Source of the DNA: Azonexaceae bacterium
GTDB taxonomy: Bacteria > Pseudomonadota > Gammaproteobacteria > Burkholderiales > Rhodocyclaceae
Length of the DNA stretch: 9,074 nucleotides
Direction: 5' to 3'
Assembly (NCBI GenBank): GCA_009469665.1
Contig: SSTB01000277.1
Coordinates: 1-9,074 of the forward strand
A program made the translations under genes and the position numbers. Of this stretch, positions 1-9,061 are shown piece by piece. A model generated the notes under the pieces. That model was not told where the DNA came from. It saw only the letters and a list, made by a program, of their open reading frames with translations, and did no database searches. Numbering within the stretch: position 1 is the stretch's first letter; each line of letters starts with the position of its first letter.

Positions 1-563
1 AGGTCGGACAGGGATTCCAGCGCCTCTTCCGCCCGCCGCGGCTCCGCCCGGATGAGGGAGAGAACGGCGTTGAGGGAGTTGAAGAGGAAGTGGGGCCGGA
101 TGCGGGCGTTGAGCGCCGAAAGGCGCGCTTCGCTCATGGACGGCGAAATGGCCCGCAGCCGCAAGGCAAAATAGGCCAGCAGGAGCGCCGCCCCACCCCC
201 CGCGATGAGGGCGGCGCGCAGGCTCTCCCAGAGAGTTCCCTGGTCGAGGCCAATCCAAGACCAGAGATCATTTTGCAAGGCGGCAAGCCCTGCGGCGAGC
301 AACACCACCGTTGCCTGGGCAGCGCGGGGGGGCAATTTCCACAACACATCCCGCGCCCCGGCGACGATCCCCAGGCAGATGAACAACAGGGGCTCAACCA
401 GAGCCGACAGATCGACGAAGCGCCAGGGCCAGCCCCGCAGATCGGGGCTTTGCAGAAGGGCCGCGCCTAGGGCAAGGGCATTGCCTCCAAGAAGAACGCG
501 CAACACGACCCCGAGATTGCGCCAGTCCGGCAGGGGATGAACCGCCTGGATTTGCCTTATCAT
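1..563 (-). CDS. Sensor histidine kinase, LytS/AlgZ (His_kinase PF06580) family, partial (C-terminus beyond window)
   Basis: A reading frame opens with ATG at 563-561 and stays open for 187 codons to the left edge, so the C-terminal ATPase part is missing. Hydrophobic stretches at about residues 17-38, 53-75, 84-100 and 120-140 suggest a four-helix membrane sensor with no large periplasmic domain. After them comes the H-box RPHFLFNSLN with the phosphoacceptor His at about residue 158 (codon 92-90), which is diagnostic of the LytS/AlgZ/YehU class. Such kinases usually phosphorylate a LytTR-type response regulator. In Pseudomonas the order argH / algZ(fimS)-algR-hemC is well known, and the same divergent argH neighbour is seen here, so an AlgR-like regulator to the left is likely but not visible. 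The start is the first ATG; only a weak GGGAAG lies just upstream. The family call is secure; the algZ name is not, because only the sensor half is seen. Confidence 0.87.
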   Translation of the reverse strand, partial: MIRQIQAVHPLPDWRNLGVVLRVLLGGNALALGAALLQSPDLRGWPWRFVDLSALVEPLLFICLGIVAGARDVLWKLPPRAAQATVVLLAAGLAALQNDLWSWIGLDQGTLWESLRAALIAGGGAALLLAYFALRLRAISPSMSEARLSALNARIRPHFLFNSLNAVLSLIRAEPRRAEEALESLSD

Positions 564-640
564 TTCGCTTCCCGAATCTTTCCGTTCGCGCCCTGCGCGC
601 ATGCCAAACGGAACTTTAACCTCGATTTGCGTTACTGAAC

Positions 641-2035
641 ATGACCTCCAACGCTGCACAATACACTTGGGCCGGCCGCTTTTCCGAACCCGTCTCCGAT
701 CTCGTCAAACGCTACACGGCCTCGGTAGACTTCGACCGCCGCATGTGGCGCCAGGATATTCGCGGCTCCCTGGCCCATGCCAGGATGCTGGCCCGGCAGG
801 GCATCATCGCCGCCGCAGACCTGTCCGACATCGAGCGGGGCATGGCCCAAGTGGCGGCCGAGATCGAATCCGGAGCTTTCGAATGGTCTCTCGATTTGGA
901 AGACGTGCACCTCAATATCGAGAAGCGCCTGACAAGCCTGATCGGCGACGCCGGCAAGCGCCTGCACACCGGCCGCTCCCGCAACGATCAGGTGGCCACC
1001 GACATCCGCCTCTACCTGCGCGATGCCATCGACGACATCCTCGGCCTGATTAAGGCCTTTCGCGGTGCCCTGCTCGACCTGGCCGAAAAGGAAGCCGCCA
1101 CCCCGATGCCCGGCTTCACCCATCTGCAAGTAGCCCAGCCGGTGACCTTCGGCCACCACATGCTGGCTTACTTCGAGATGTTCGGCCGCGACGGCGAACG
1201 CTTCGTCGACTGCCGCAAGCGCACCAACCGTCTGCCCCTGGGCGCCGCCGCCCTGGCCGGCACCACCTACCCCATCGACCGCGAATTCGTCGCCGCCGAG
1301 CTGGGCTTCGAGGGTGTCTGCGAGAACTCCCTGGACGCCGTTTCCGACCGCGACTTCGCCATCGAATTCTGCGCCGCCTGCGCCCTGCTCATGACCCACA
1401 TCAGCCGCCTCTCCGAGGAACTGGTGATGTGGATGAGCCCCCGCATCGGCTTCATACAGATCGCCGACCGCTTCTGCACCGGCTCGTCGATCATGCCCCA
1501 GAAGAAGAACCCGGATGTGCCGGAACTGGCCCGGGGCAAGACCGGCCGCGTCAATGGCCACCTGATCGCCCTCCTCACCCTGATGAAATCCCAACCCCTG
1601 GCCTACAACAAGGACAACCAAGAGGACAAGGAGCCCCTGTTCGACGCTGTGGACACGGTCACCGACACCCTGCGCATTTTTGCCGACATGGCCGGCGGCA
1701 TCACCGTCAAGGCGGAAGCGATGAAGGCCGCCCTCACCCAGGGTTTCGCCACCGCCACCGACCTCGCCGACTACCTGGTCAAGAAGGGTCTGCCTTTCCG
1801 CGACGCCCACGAGGCCGTCGGCCACGCCGTCAAGGCAGCCGAGCAGAAGGGCGTCGACCTGCCGCAGTTGTCTCTGGCCGATCTGCAAGCCTTCTCGCCC
1901 CTGATCGCTGAGGATGTCTTTGCCGTGCTCACCGTCGAAGGCTCGCTGGCCTCCCGCAAGCATATCGGCGGTACTGCCCCGGACCAGGTCAAGGCCGCCA
2001 TCCTCCGCGCCCGCGGGCGCCTCGCGGATGATTAA
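641..2035 (+). CDS. argH: Argininosuccinate lyase
   Basis: This cytosolic enzyme splits argininosuccinate into arginine and fumarate, the last step of arginine synthesis. The 464-residue product has the usual family length. It opens with the WAGRF motif near residue 10 typical of bacterial ArgH. It carries the HTGRSRND segment (around residues 109-116), FTHLQVAQP with the conserved His161, and the fumarase/aspartase superfamily signature [12 protein letters not shown] (residues 281-292), whose mobile loop holds the catalytic Ser282/Ser283. The ATG at 641 gives the standard N-terminus, although no clear Shine-Dalgarno is present; an ATG at 601 is in another frame. The gene diverges from the LytS-type kinase with a 77-bp gap. 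Its TAA stop overlaps the next gene by 8 nt, so the two are probably co-transcribed and translationally coupled. No frameshift or missing active-site residue was seen. Confidence 0.98.
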   Translation: MTSNAAQYTWAGRFSEPVSDLVKRYTASVDFDRRMWRQDIRGSLAHARMLARQGIIAAADLSDIERGMAQVAAEIESGAFEWSLDLEDVHLNIEKRLTSLIGDAGKRLHTGRSRNDQVATDIRLYLRDAIDDILGLIKAFRGALLDLAEKEAATPMPGFTHLQVAQPVTFGHHMLAYFEMFGRDGERFVDCRKRTNRLPLGAAALAGTTYPIDREFVAAELGFEGVCENSLDAVSDRDFAIEFCAACALLMTHISRLSEELVMWMSPRIGFIQIADRFCTGSSIMPQKKNPDVPELARGKTGRVNGHLIALLTLMKSQPLAYNKDNQEDKEPLFDAVDTVTDTLRIFADMAGGITVKAEAMKAALTQGFATATDLADYLVKKGLPFRDAHEAVGHAVKAAEQKGVDLPQLSLADLQAFSPLIAEDVFAVLTVEGSLASRKHIGGTAPDQVKAAILRARGRLADD

Positions 2036-3308
2036 GAAACTAGGCAAATACGAAATCATCCGCGAGCTGGGGCAGGGCGCCACCAGCACCGTGTACCTGG
2101 GGCTCGACCCCTTCGCGCAACGGGACGTGGCCATCAAGGTGGCCACCCCCGAAGCGCTGCGCGATCCGGACCGCAGCCGGGTCTATTCCCACCTATTCCT
2201 CAACGAAGCGTCCCTGGTCGGCAAGCTCGACCATCCCCACATCGTCCAGATTTTCGACGCGGTGGTGGCGGACACCCTGTCCTACATCGTCATGGAATTC
2301 GTGCCCGGCGGCACCCTGGAAGCCCACGCCCGGCCCAGGGATCTGCTGCCCGTGGAGCGGGTCATCGAAATCGTCTTCAAGTGCACCCGGGCCCTGGACC
2401 ACGCCTTCCGCCTGGGCATCACCCATCGCGACATCAAGCCGGCCAATATCCTCATGTCGCCGGAGTCCGACATCAAGATTTCCGACTTCGGCGCCGCCAT
2501 CACCCGGGAAAACCTGGAGCGCACTCAGGTCTCCGGCATCGGCTCCCCCGCCTACATGTCCCCGGAGCAGGTGCAGGAGCAGCCCCTGGACCACCGCACC
2601 GACATCTACTCCCTGGGGGTCGTCCTCTATCAGTTGCTGACCGGAGAACTGCCCTTCCAGGCCAGCACAAGCTACAGCATGATCTACCAGATCATCCACA
2701 CCCAGGCCTCCGAACCCTCCTTCCTGCGCCCGGAACTGCCGCCCGCCCTGGACACCGTCGTCGCTCGGGCCATGGCCAAGGATGTGCACGCCCGCTACCA
2801 GACTTGGGAACATTTCGCCCACGACCTGGCCCAAGCGGCCCGCAAGCGTTCGCTGCGCACGCGCAAATTCGAACTCCCGGCCACGGAAAAATTCGACCTG
2901 CTGCGGGCCATGCCCTTCTTCCAGGATTTTCCTGATCCGGAACTGTGGGAGGTTCTCGGTTTTGCCCAGTGGGAAAGGATTCCGGCCGAAACCCACATCG
3001 TCCGGGACGGGGACGAGGGGAATTTTTTCTGCTTCCTCATCGGGGGCGAACTCAAGGTGGCCAAGAACGGCCGCATCCTTAACCTGCTTTCGCCGGGGGA
3101 TTGCTTCGGCGAAATGGCCGTCGTCACGCGGCGGGGAGGCCCCCGAACAGCGGACGTGATCGCCCTGAGCACCGCCAACGTGGTCACCATCCACCGCAGC
3201 GCCCTGGAGGGCGCCAGCGAGTCCTGCCGCATGCACTTCTACCAGGGTTTCCTGGAAGTGCTGGCCAATCGGCTAACCGTGGCCAATCAGCGACTGACCG
3301 CGGTCTAA
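2028..3308 (+). CDS. Hanks-type Ser/Thr protein kinase with C-terminal cyclic-nucleotide-binding domain
   Basis: The predicted product is 426 residues, soluble, with no signal peptide or membrane helix. The kinase domain covers about residues 8-270: glycine loop GQGATSTV (15-22), ATP-binding Lys37 in VAIKV, helix-C Glu60, catalytic loop HRDIKPAN (Asp135, Asn140), DFG (Asp153) and an APE-equivalent SPE (Glu180). All key catalytic residues are present, so it should be active. After a linker, about residues 295-420 form a CNB domain whose phosphate-binding cassette runs from FGE (Glu362) to PRTA (Arg373, Thr374); the Glu and Arg that normally hold cyclic nucleotide are intact. Inference: kinase activity is controlled by binding cAMP, cGMP or another nucleotide. 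The frame is open further upstream (to 1914), but the start at 2028, within ATGATTAA overlapping the argH stop, matches where the kinase fold begins. The substrate is unknown. The domain order is the reverse of eukaryotic PKG. Confidence 0.93.
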   Translation: MIKKLGKYEIIRELGQGATSTVYLGLDPFAQRDVAIKVATPEALRDPDRSRVYSHLFLNEASLVGKLDHPHIVQIFDAVVADTLSYIVMEFVPGGTLEAHARPRDLLPVERVIEIVFKCTRALDHAFRLGITHRDIKPANILMSPESDIKISDFGAAITRENLERTQVSGIGSPAYMSPEQVQEQPLDHRTDIYSLGVVLYQLLTGELPFQASTSYSMIYQIIHTQASEPSFLRPELPPALDTVVARAMAKDVHARYQTWEHFAHDLAQAARKRSLRTRKFELPATEKFDLLRAMPFFQDFPDPELWEVLGFAQWERIPAETHIVRDGDEGNFFCFLIGGELKVAKNGRILNLLSPGDCFGEMAVVTRRGGPRTADVIALSTANVVTIHRSALEGASESCRMHFYQGFLEVLANRLTVANQRLTAV

Positions 3309-3370
3309 AGCGCAAAGACCTCCTGGGGCCGGGGATGGCGAGGCACCGAACCCCGACATTTCGGAAGTCG

Positions 3371-3391
3371 CCGCTGGATTTCAGCCAGCGG
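3371..3391. terminator. Possible bidirectional hairpin between kinase gene and grxD
   Basis: CCGCTGG (3371-3377) and CCAGCGG (3385-3391) form a perfect 7-bp stem with a 7-nt loop; the grxD stop codon lies in the loop. It sits between two convergent genes, a usual place for a shared terminator. Neither strand shows a clear T-run after the stem, so intrinsic termination is uncertain. The rest of the gap (3309-3370) shows nothing recognisable. Confidence 0.35.
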
Positions 3392-3707
3392 AAATTCCCT
3401 CCAGCAATTTCTGCAATTCACCGGCCTGGTACATCTCGCGCATGATGTCGCAGCCCCCGACGAACTCCCCCTTCACATACAGTTGGGGGATCGTCGGCCA
3501 ATTGGCGTAGTCCTTGATTCCCTGGCGGATCTCGGCGTCTTCCAGGACATTGACCGTCACGAAGTCCTGCACGCCGCAGGTTCTGAGAATCTGCACCGCG
3601 GTGGCGGAAAAGCCGCACTGGGGAAACTGAGCGCTTCCCTTCATGTAAAGGACCACCGGATGACCGGTGACGGTGGCGTGAATGCGCTGCTGAACGTTGT
3701 CGGACAT
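3381..3707 (-). CDS. grxD: Monothiol glutaredoxin, Grx4/GrxD family
   Basis: The product is 108 residues, the usual size of single-domain monothiol glutaredoxins. It has the CGFS active site in the context QFPQCGFS (about residues 28-35), preceded by VVLYMKGS, then WPTIPQLYVKGEF with the cis-Pro TIP and the GGCDI glutathione-binding loop, all diagnostic for the family. Such proteins bind a [2Fe-2S] cluster with glutathione and partner BolA-type proteins in iron trafficking and Fe-S delivery in the cytosol. The frame runs upstream to 3863, but that part lies inside prmC in another phase; the ATG at 3707 gives the standard MSDNVQQRI-like N-terminus. It lies 19 nt after the prmC stop on the same strand, so it is probably the last gene of a prfA-prmC-grxD transcript. 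The weak purine stretch GGGAAAG upstream may be the ribosome site. Confidence 0.97.
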   Translation of the reverse strand: MSDNVQQRIHATVTGHPVVLYMKGSAQFPQCGFSATAVQILRTCGVQDFVTVNVLEDAEIRQGIKDYANWPTIPQLYVKGEFVGGCDIMREMYQAGELQKLLEGISAG

Positions 3708-3726
3708 GGTTCTTTCCCGGGGAATT

Positions 3727-4554
3727 TCAAATCTTGCCGCCGCTGATGCGCTCACTGCCGGCGAGATCGGTTTGCGTGAGCACGTCTTTGAAGCCGGCGG
3801 CCCACAATAAGTTCCGGCAGGCGGCACCCTGGTCGTGGCCGTGCTCGAACCACAGCCAGCCACCGGGCCTCAGGTGGGTCGGGGCGCCACGGACAACGGC
3901 ACGCACGGCAGCCAGACCATCGCCTCCCGCCATACCGTCGGTCAGGGCGCCCTGAGGTTCGAAGGGCAGGCCGTCACGATCCAGATGGGGATCGTCGAAT
4001 TCGATATAGGGAGGATTGGCCACCACTAGGTCGAATCGTTCGCCGGCCAGGGGGGCGTACCAATCGCCGGCGCGAAAATCCACCAACGCCCCGAGGGTGG
4101 CCGCATTGTCGGCCGCCACCGCCAGCGCTTCGGGGGACAGATCCACTGCCACCACGTGGGCTCCTGGCGACTCCAGGGCAAGGGTGACGGCGATGACGCC
4201 GGAGCCGGTCCCCAAGTCGAGGATGGCTGGATTGTCCATCCCTGACAGGGTCTTGAGGGCCAGTTCCACAAGGCCCTCGGTCTCGGGACGGGGAATCAGC
4301 ACTGCCGGAGTGACGGCGAAGTCGCGGCCATAGAAGCCCGCACGGCCCAGGAGGTAGGCCAGGGGTTCCCCCGCCTCCCGTCGGACGACGAGCGATTCGA
4401 GCCACACGCCCTGTTCCTCGGTAAGCACCTTTTCGGGACGCGCAATCAGGTCGGCATGGCTGCATGCCGCGGCGTGCTGGACGATGAGGCGGGCATCGAG
4501 CCGGTCGATACGCTCAGCAGCCCGGCGCCAGGCGGCGCCCCGCGTGAGGATCAT
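3727..4554 (-). CDS. prmC: Peptide chain release factor N5-glutamine methyltransferase
   Basis: PrmC (HemK) uses S-adenosylmethionine to methylate the glutamine of the GGQ motif in RF1 and RF2, which speeds peptide release. The 275-residue product matches the family length. An N-terminal helical release-factor-binding domain (about 1-75) leads to LIPRPETE (87-94), the SAM-binding motif I LDLGTGSG (112-119), an acidic VAVD (135-138), and the amide-methylating signature NPPY (180-183). The ATG at 4554 is the only likely start: the frame continues upstream for 36 codons to a TGA at 4663-4665 but contains no ATG, GTG or TTG. Its substrate gene prfA lies upstream on the same strand. These genes are often nearly adjacent, but here 290 nt separate them and include a palindromic element, so prmC may depend on read-through or its own promoter. 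No promoter is convincing. Confidence 0.97.
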   Translation of the reverse strand: MILTRGAAWRRAAERIDRLDARLIVQHAAACSHADLIARPEKVLTEEQGVWLESLVVRREAGEPLAYLLGRAGFYGRDFAVTPAVLIPRPETEGLVELALKTLSGMDNPAILDLGTGSGVIAVTLALESPGAHVVAVDLSPEALAVAADNAATLGALVDFRAGDWYAPLAGERFDLVVANPPYIEFDDPHLDRDGLPFEPQGALTDGMAGGDGLAAVRAVVRGAPTHLRPGGWLWFEHGHDQGAACRNLLWAAGFKDVLTQTDLAGSERISGGKI

Positions 4555-4676
4555 CCTGGAAACCTCGCCCCAACGGGCTCGCAGCGCTGCTTCCCCAAGG
4601 GTGAGCGATTCGGAATGGCGCAGAAATCCAGGGCACGCGGCATTCAGGGAACCTGTAAGCGGTCAACCGGGGTATC
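4555..4676. other. Non-coding spacer between prmC and the palindromic element
   Basis: Together with the adjoining element this makes up the 290-bp gap between prfA and prmC. The 122 bp hold no convincing gene. The prmC frame is open through most of it without a start codon. A TTGACC hexamer on the minus strand (4666-4661) resembles a -35 box, but no good -10 follows at 17 nt. With the element removed, this would be the original prfA-prmC spacer, perhaps the prmC leader. Confidence 0.5.
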
Positions 4677-4691
4677 TAGTGGTCTGCTTCG
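4676..4691 (+). repeat. Left terminal inverted repeat of palindromic element (with CTAG flank)
   Basis: CTAGTGGTCTGCTTCG is the exact reverse complement of 4827-4842. With G-U pairs and one mismatch the complementarity continues inward to 4705. The TA at 4677-4678 is probably the target duplication, so the repeat proper begins at 4679. Confidence 0.9.
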
Positions 4692-4841
4692 GAATTGGCG
4701 GGACAAGATTAAAGCGCCGGATTTGTGCGCCTGGCTAGGCGCGAACCGCAGCGATAGCCGAAGCTATCGCGAGGATGAGCAACAACGGCAGGGGCACAAA
4801 GACAAGCGTTCATGTTCTGTTAATTGCGAAGCAGACCACTA
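4677..4841. mobile_element. MITE-like palindromic element, probably IS630/mariner-type, TA to TA
   Basis: A 161-bp body (4679-4839) is bounded by perfect terminal inverted repeats GTGGTCTGCTTCG / CGAAGCAGACCAC and flanked on both sides by TA, with an outer C on the left and G on the right. Removing the body and one TA restores a CTAG site, which is the known target of IS630, a family that duplicates TA. The body has no transposase or credible ORF, so it would be a non-autonomous element moved in trans. It lies 3 nt after the prfA stop, between prfA and prmC. The inside is highly structured: outer stem 4676-4705/4813-4842, middle stem 4722-4735/4787-4800 (12 of 14 paired), and an apical perfect 8-bp hairpin at 4751-4770. 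Its composition is more AT-rich than the neighbours. Alternatives are a REP-like repeat or a structured RNA. Copy number elsewhere in the genome is unknown. Confidence 0.72.
4751..4770. repeat. Apical perfect hairpin of the palindromic element
   Basis: GCGATAGC (4751-4758) and GCTATCGC (4763-4770) form a perfect 8-bp stem closed by a CGAA tetraloop on the plus strand (TTCG on the minus strand, an exceptionally stable loop type in RNA). A second local hairpin, GCGCCT/AGGCGC around a GGCT loop, lies at 4727-4742 and competes with the middle stem. Confidence 0.85.
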
Positions 4842-4842
4842 G
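4827..4842 (-). repeat. Right terminal inverted repeat of palindromic element
   Basis: CGAAGCAGACCACTAG is the exact reverse complement of 4676-4691. The TA at 4840-4841 is the second copy of the presumed target duplication. The repeat ends 2 nt before the prfA stop codon (4845-4847). Confidence 0.9.
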
Positions 4843-4844
4843 GA

Positions 4845-5927
4845 TCATCCCTGCTCGGCGAGCGCCGAGAGCTGCTCGGCCTGGTGCTCGTTGGCCAGGG
4901 CCGCCAGGAGTTCGTCCAGGTCGCCGTCCAGGATGGCGGCGAGCTTGTAGAGGGTCAGGTTGATGCGGTGATCGGTGAGCCGCCCCTGGGGGAAGTTGTA
5001 GGTACGGATGCGCTCCGAGCGGTCCCCGGAGCCGATTAGGCTCTTGCGCGTATTGGCGATGCGGCTCTGTTGCGCCCGCACCTGCACGTCCTTGATGCGC
5101 GCCGCCAGCACGCGCAGAGCGGAAGCCTTGTTGGCGTGCTGGGAGCGCCCGTCCTGGCATTCGGCGACGATGCCCGTGGGCAGGTGGGTGATGCGCACAG
5201 CGGAATCCGTCTTGTTGATGTGCTGCCCCCCAGCCCCGGAAGCGCGGAAAGTGTCGATGCGCAGCTCGGCCGGGTTAAGTTCCACCTCGCCCACTTCGTC
5301 GGCTTCGGGCATCACCGCGACGGTACAGGCCGAGGTGTGGATGCGCCCCTGGGTCTCGGTTTCCGGTACGCGCTGCACGCGATGCCCGCCGGACTCGAAC
5401 TTGAGCCGCGAGTAGGCGCCAGGGCCGACGATGCGGCAGATGATTTCGCGGTAACCCCCCAGGTCGGATTCGTTGGCTGAGAGCACCTCCACCTGCCAGC
5501 GCTGGCGCTCGGCAAAGCGGGCATACATGCGAAAGAGGTCGCCCGCGAACAGGGCCGACTCCTCGCCCCCGGTTCCGGCACGCACTTCCAGGATGACGCT
5601 GCGTTCGTCGTCTGGATCCCGCGGCAGGAGCAGCTTTTGCAGATCGATTTCCAACTCGGGCAGGCGCGCCCGGGCAGCGGCCATTTCTTCTTCGGCAAAT
5701 TCCCGCAGGTCCGGATCGGCCAGGAGGTTCTGCGCCTCGGCCAGATCGCCTTCGGCGCGGCGGAAGTCGCCGTAGCGGGCGACGACGGGCTCCAGTTCGG
5801 CGCGCTCCCGGGAAAGGCGGCGGTACTGTTCCATGTCGGCGGTAGCTGTCTCGGAAGCCAGCAGGAGGTCGATTTCCTCCAGGCGGTCGGACAGGTGATC
5901 GAGCTTGAGGCGAATACTGGCCTTCAT
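4845..5927 (-). CDS. prfA: Peptide chain release factor 1
   Basis: RF1 recognises UAA and UAG in the ribosomal A site and triggers hydrolysis of peptidyl-tRNA. The 360-residue product has the same length as E. coli RF1. It shows the N-terminal helical domain starting MKASIRLKL, the block [18 protein letters not shown], the codon-recognition PxT tripeptide as PET in [12 protein letters not shown], and the catalytic GGQ in [16 protein letters not shown]; the glutamine is the PrmC target. PxT rather than SPF, and the RF1-typical length, separate it from RF2. The frame extends 14 codons upstream to 5969, but the ATG at 5927 gives the conserved N-terminus and a sensible gap to the divergent cyclase gene. 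The leader holds a 6-bp hairpin, AGCGGG/CCCGCT (5939-5955). The gene probably heads a prfA-prmC-grxD unit, although a palindromic element follows its stop by 3 nt. Confidence 0.98.
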   Translation of the reverse strand: MKASIRLKLDHLSDRLEEIDLLLASETATADMEQYRRLSRERAELEPVVARYGDFRRAEGDLAEAQNLLADPDLREFAEEEMAAARARLPELEIDLQKLLLPRDPDDERSVILEVRAGTGGEESALFAGDLFRMYARFAERQRWQVEVLSANESDLGGYREIICRIVGPGAYSRLKFESGGHRVQRVPETETQGRIHTSACTVAVMPEADEVGEVELNPAELRIDTFRASGAGGQHINKTDSAVRITHLPTGIVAECQDGRSQHANKASALRVLAARIKDVQVRAQQSRIANTRKSLIGSGDRSERIRTYNFPQGRLTDHRINLTLYKLAAILDGDLDELLAALANEHQAEQLSALAEQG

Positions 5928-5970
5928 GGGTCGTTCGGAGCGGGGGAAGCCCGCTATGGTAACCGACATC

Positions 5971-5993
5971 GCCGTCCGTCGGCGACGGGCGGC
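5971..5993 (+). promoter_or_regulatory. Strong hairpin in the prfA / diguanylate cyclase divergent region
   Basis: The arms 5971-5980 (GCCGTCCGTC) and 5984-5993 (GACGGGCGGC) pair over 10 positions around a GGC loop, with nine Watson-Crick pairs and one G-U (5975/5989) when read as plus-strand RNA. If the cyclase begins at 6022 or 6046, this lies in its leader and could act as an attenuator or affect translation. It might also be an operator for the divergent promoters. No good sigma70 promoter was recognised on either strand. Confidence 0.45.
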
Positions 5994-6021
5994 CTTGCTC
6001 CAGCGCCATTCCCCCCGAATA

Positions 6022-7674
<1,653 letters not shown>

Positions 7675-7725
7675 GGCGTGTTCACGGTAACCGGCGGGAC
7701 TGGGTTTGCCGGGGAGGGATGGGCA

Positions 7726-7749
7726 CCAAGGCGCTGAAGCGCGCCTTGG
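7726..7749. terminator. Probable bidirectional terminator hairpin between cyclase gene and hemA
   Basis: CCAAGGCGC (7726-7734) and GCGCCTTGG (7741-7749) form a perfect 9-bp GC-rich stem with a 6-nt loop, between two convergent genes. No T-run follows on either strand, so it may slow polymerase or protect 3' ends rather than terminate alone. A weaker CCGGC/GCCGG hairpin (7691-7712) lies upstream of it. Confidence 0.5.
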
Positions 7750-7781
7750 GCGGCATACGGCCTCGTCCGACGGAGCGCCGG

Positions 7782-9032
7782 CTATTCTTCCCGATGCAGG
7801 TGAAAGAGGCGCGTCGCGGCCGACTGGAGGTCCAACCGCTCTTCGCCCTCAGCCAGATTGAGGGCCTGGGTCGGCGCGTGCAGGAATTTGTTGGTCAGCC
7901 GATGGGAGAGATGTTCCAGCACCTTGTCCGGCGCTTCACCGCGGGCAAGCAGCTTTGCGGCATGCTCCAGTTCGTGGCGTCGGAGGCGTTCGGCGCTATC
8001 CCGCAGGGCGCGGATCACCGGCACGGAATCACGGGAATCCAGCCAGGAAAGAAAGTTCTCCACCCGGCTGCTGATGATGGCCTCGGCCTGGACGACCGCC
8101 GCCTGACGGGATTCCAGGCCGCTTTCCACCACCTGAGCCAGGTCATCGACGGTGTAGAGGAACACGTCGTCGAGTTCACCCACCTCGACCTCGATATCCC
8201 GCGGCACCGCCAGATCGACCATAAAAATGGGCCGATGCCGGCGCGCCCGCACGGCCCGCTCCACCATCCCCAGGCCGATGATGGGCAGCGGACTCGCGGT
8301 GCAGGACACGACGATGTCGTGCTGGGGGAGGATCTCCGCCAGCTCGTCGAGGCGGACCGCCACCCCGCCGAAGCGCTGGGCCAGGGCCTGTCCCCGTTCC
8401 ACCGTGCGGTTGGCGACGGTCACCTGGCGCGGCTTCTGGGCGCAGAAGTGGGCCGCGCACAGTTCGATCATCTCCCCGGCACCGATGAACAGCACCCGCT
8501 GCTGCGCCATCGATTCGAAGATACGCTCCGCCAGATGCACGGCCGCCGCCGCCATGGAAACGATATTGGCCCCGATGGCCGTGGTGCTGCGCACCTCCTT
8601 GGCCACCGCGAAGGAGCGCTGGAAAAGCTTGTGCAACTGCGTGCCCAGGGTTCCGGCCTCTTCGGCGACCCGCACCGCGTCCTTCATCTGCCCCAGAATC
8701 TGCGGCTCGCCTATCACCATGGAATCGAGCCCGCTGGCCACCCGAAAAGCATGACGTACGGCCTCCGGCTGCGGATAGGTATACAGATAGGGCTCGATAC
8801 GCGCCCGCTCGACGCGATGGTATTCCGCCAACCAGTCTGCCGCTGCCGCGGGCGAATCGGTCGTGCAATACAATTCCATCCGGTTGCAGGTGGAGAGGAT
8901 GGCCGCCTCTTTCACCGGTTTCGCCGACACCAGGTGGGCCAGCGCCTTGGGCAGCCCCTCGGCGTGAAACGCCACCCGCTCGCGAATGGCGAGCGGAGCC
9001 GAATGGTGATTGATGCCAAGTGTGAAGATCAC
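7782..9032 (-). CDS. hemA: Glutamyl-tRNA reductase
   Basis: HemA reduces glutamyl-tRNA(Glu) with NADPH to glutamate-1-semialdehyde, the first committed step of C5-pathway tetrapyrrole synthesis. The 416-residue product matches family length. It begins with the conserved [15 protein letters not shown], has the catalytic Cys49 in STCNRMELY, the signature [19 protein letters not shown] (about 97-115), an NADPH-binding [21 protein letters not shown], and the dimerisation helices ending TNKFLHAPT. Translation starts at a GTG (9032-9030): it gives the standard N-terminus, and the 42 bp left upstream are promoter-like rather than coding. No good Shine-Dalgarno is visible, so initiation may be weak, which fits a tightly limited enzyme. 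In many proteobacteria hemA is followed directly by prfA; here the cyclase gene in opposite orientation intervenes. Confidence 0.98.
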   Translation of the reverse strand: MIFTLGINHHSAPLAIRERVAFHAEGLPKALAHLVSAKPVKEAAILSTCNRMELYCTTDSPAAAADWLAEYHRVERARIEPYLYTYPQPEAVRHAFRVASGLDSMVIGEPQILGQMKDAVRVAEEAGTLGTQLHKLFQRSFAVAKEVRSTTAIGANIVSMAAAAVHLAERIFESMAQQRVLFIGAGEMIELCAAHFCAQKPRQVTVANRTVERGQALAQRFGGVAVRLDELAEILPQHDIVVSCTASPLPIIGLGMVERAVRARRHRPIFMVDLAVPRDIEVEVGELDDVFLYTVDDLAQVVESGLESRQAAVVQAEAIISSRVENFLSWLDSRDSVPVIRALRDSAERLRRHELEHAAKLLARGEAPDKVLEHLSHRLTNKFLHAPTQALNLAEGEERLDLQSAATRLFHLHREE

Positions 9033-9061
9033 GGGTCGCGGGGAAGCAGGATTCGGCCCGG

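Noticed and set aside
590..612. Possible sigma54 promoter on the minus strand (TTGGCATGCGC) before the histidine kinase gene
   Set aside because: The GG...GC spacing and the downstream TTGC half do not match the consensus.
632..2146. 504-codon minus-strand frame opposite argH
   Set aside because: A shadow of GC-rich argH codons; glycine- and valine-rich with no domain.
4638..4666. prmC promoter with TTGACC -35 on the minus strand
   Set aside because: The hexamer 17 nt downstream, ATGCCG, is not a -10 box.
4735..4797. 20-residue, very hydrophobic minus-strand peptide starting at GTG, toxin-like in composition
   Set aside because: No ribosome site and it overlaps the apical hairpin, so the composition is likely chance. 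Worth recalling only if copies conserve it.
4709..4813. 34-codon minus-strand ORF within the palindromic element (ATG at 4813)
   Set aside because: No Shine-Dalgarno, no recognisable motif, and its sequence is dictated by the hairpin arms.
4456..4842. 128-codon plus-strand ORF over the prmC start and the element
   Set aside because: It is antisense to prmC, ends within the inverted repeat, and has no family resemblance; a GC-rich shadow.
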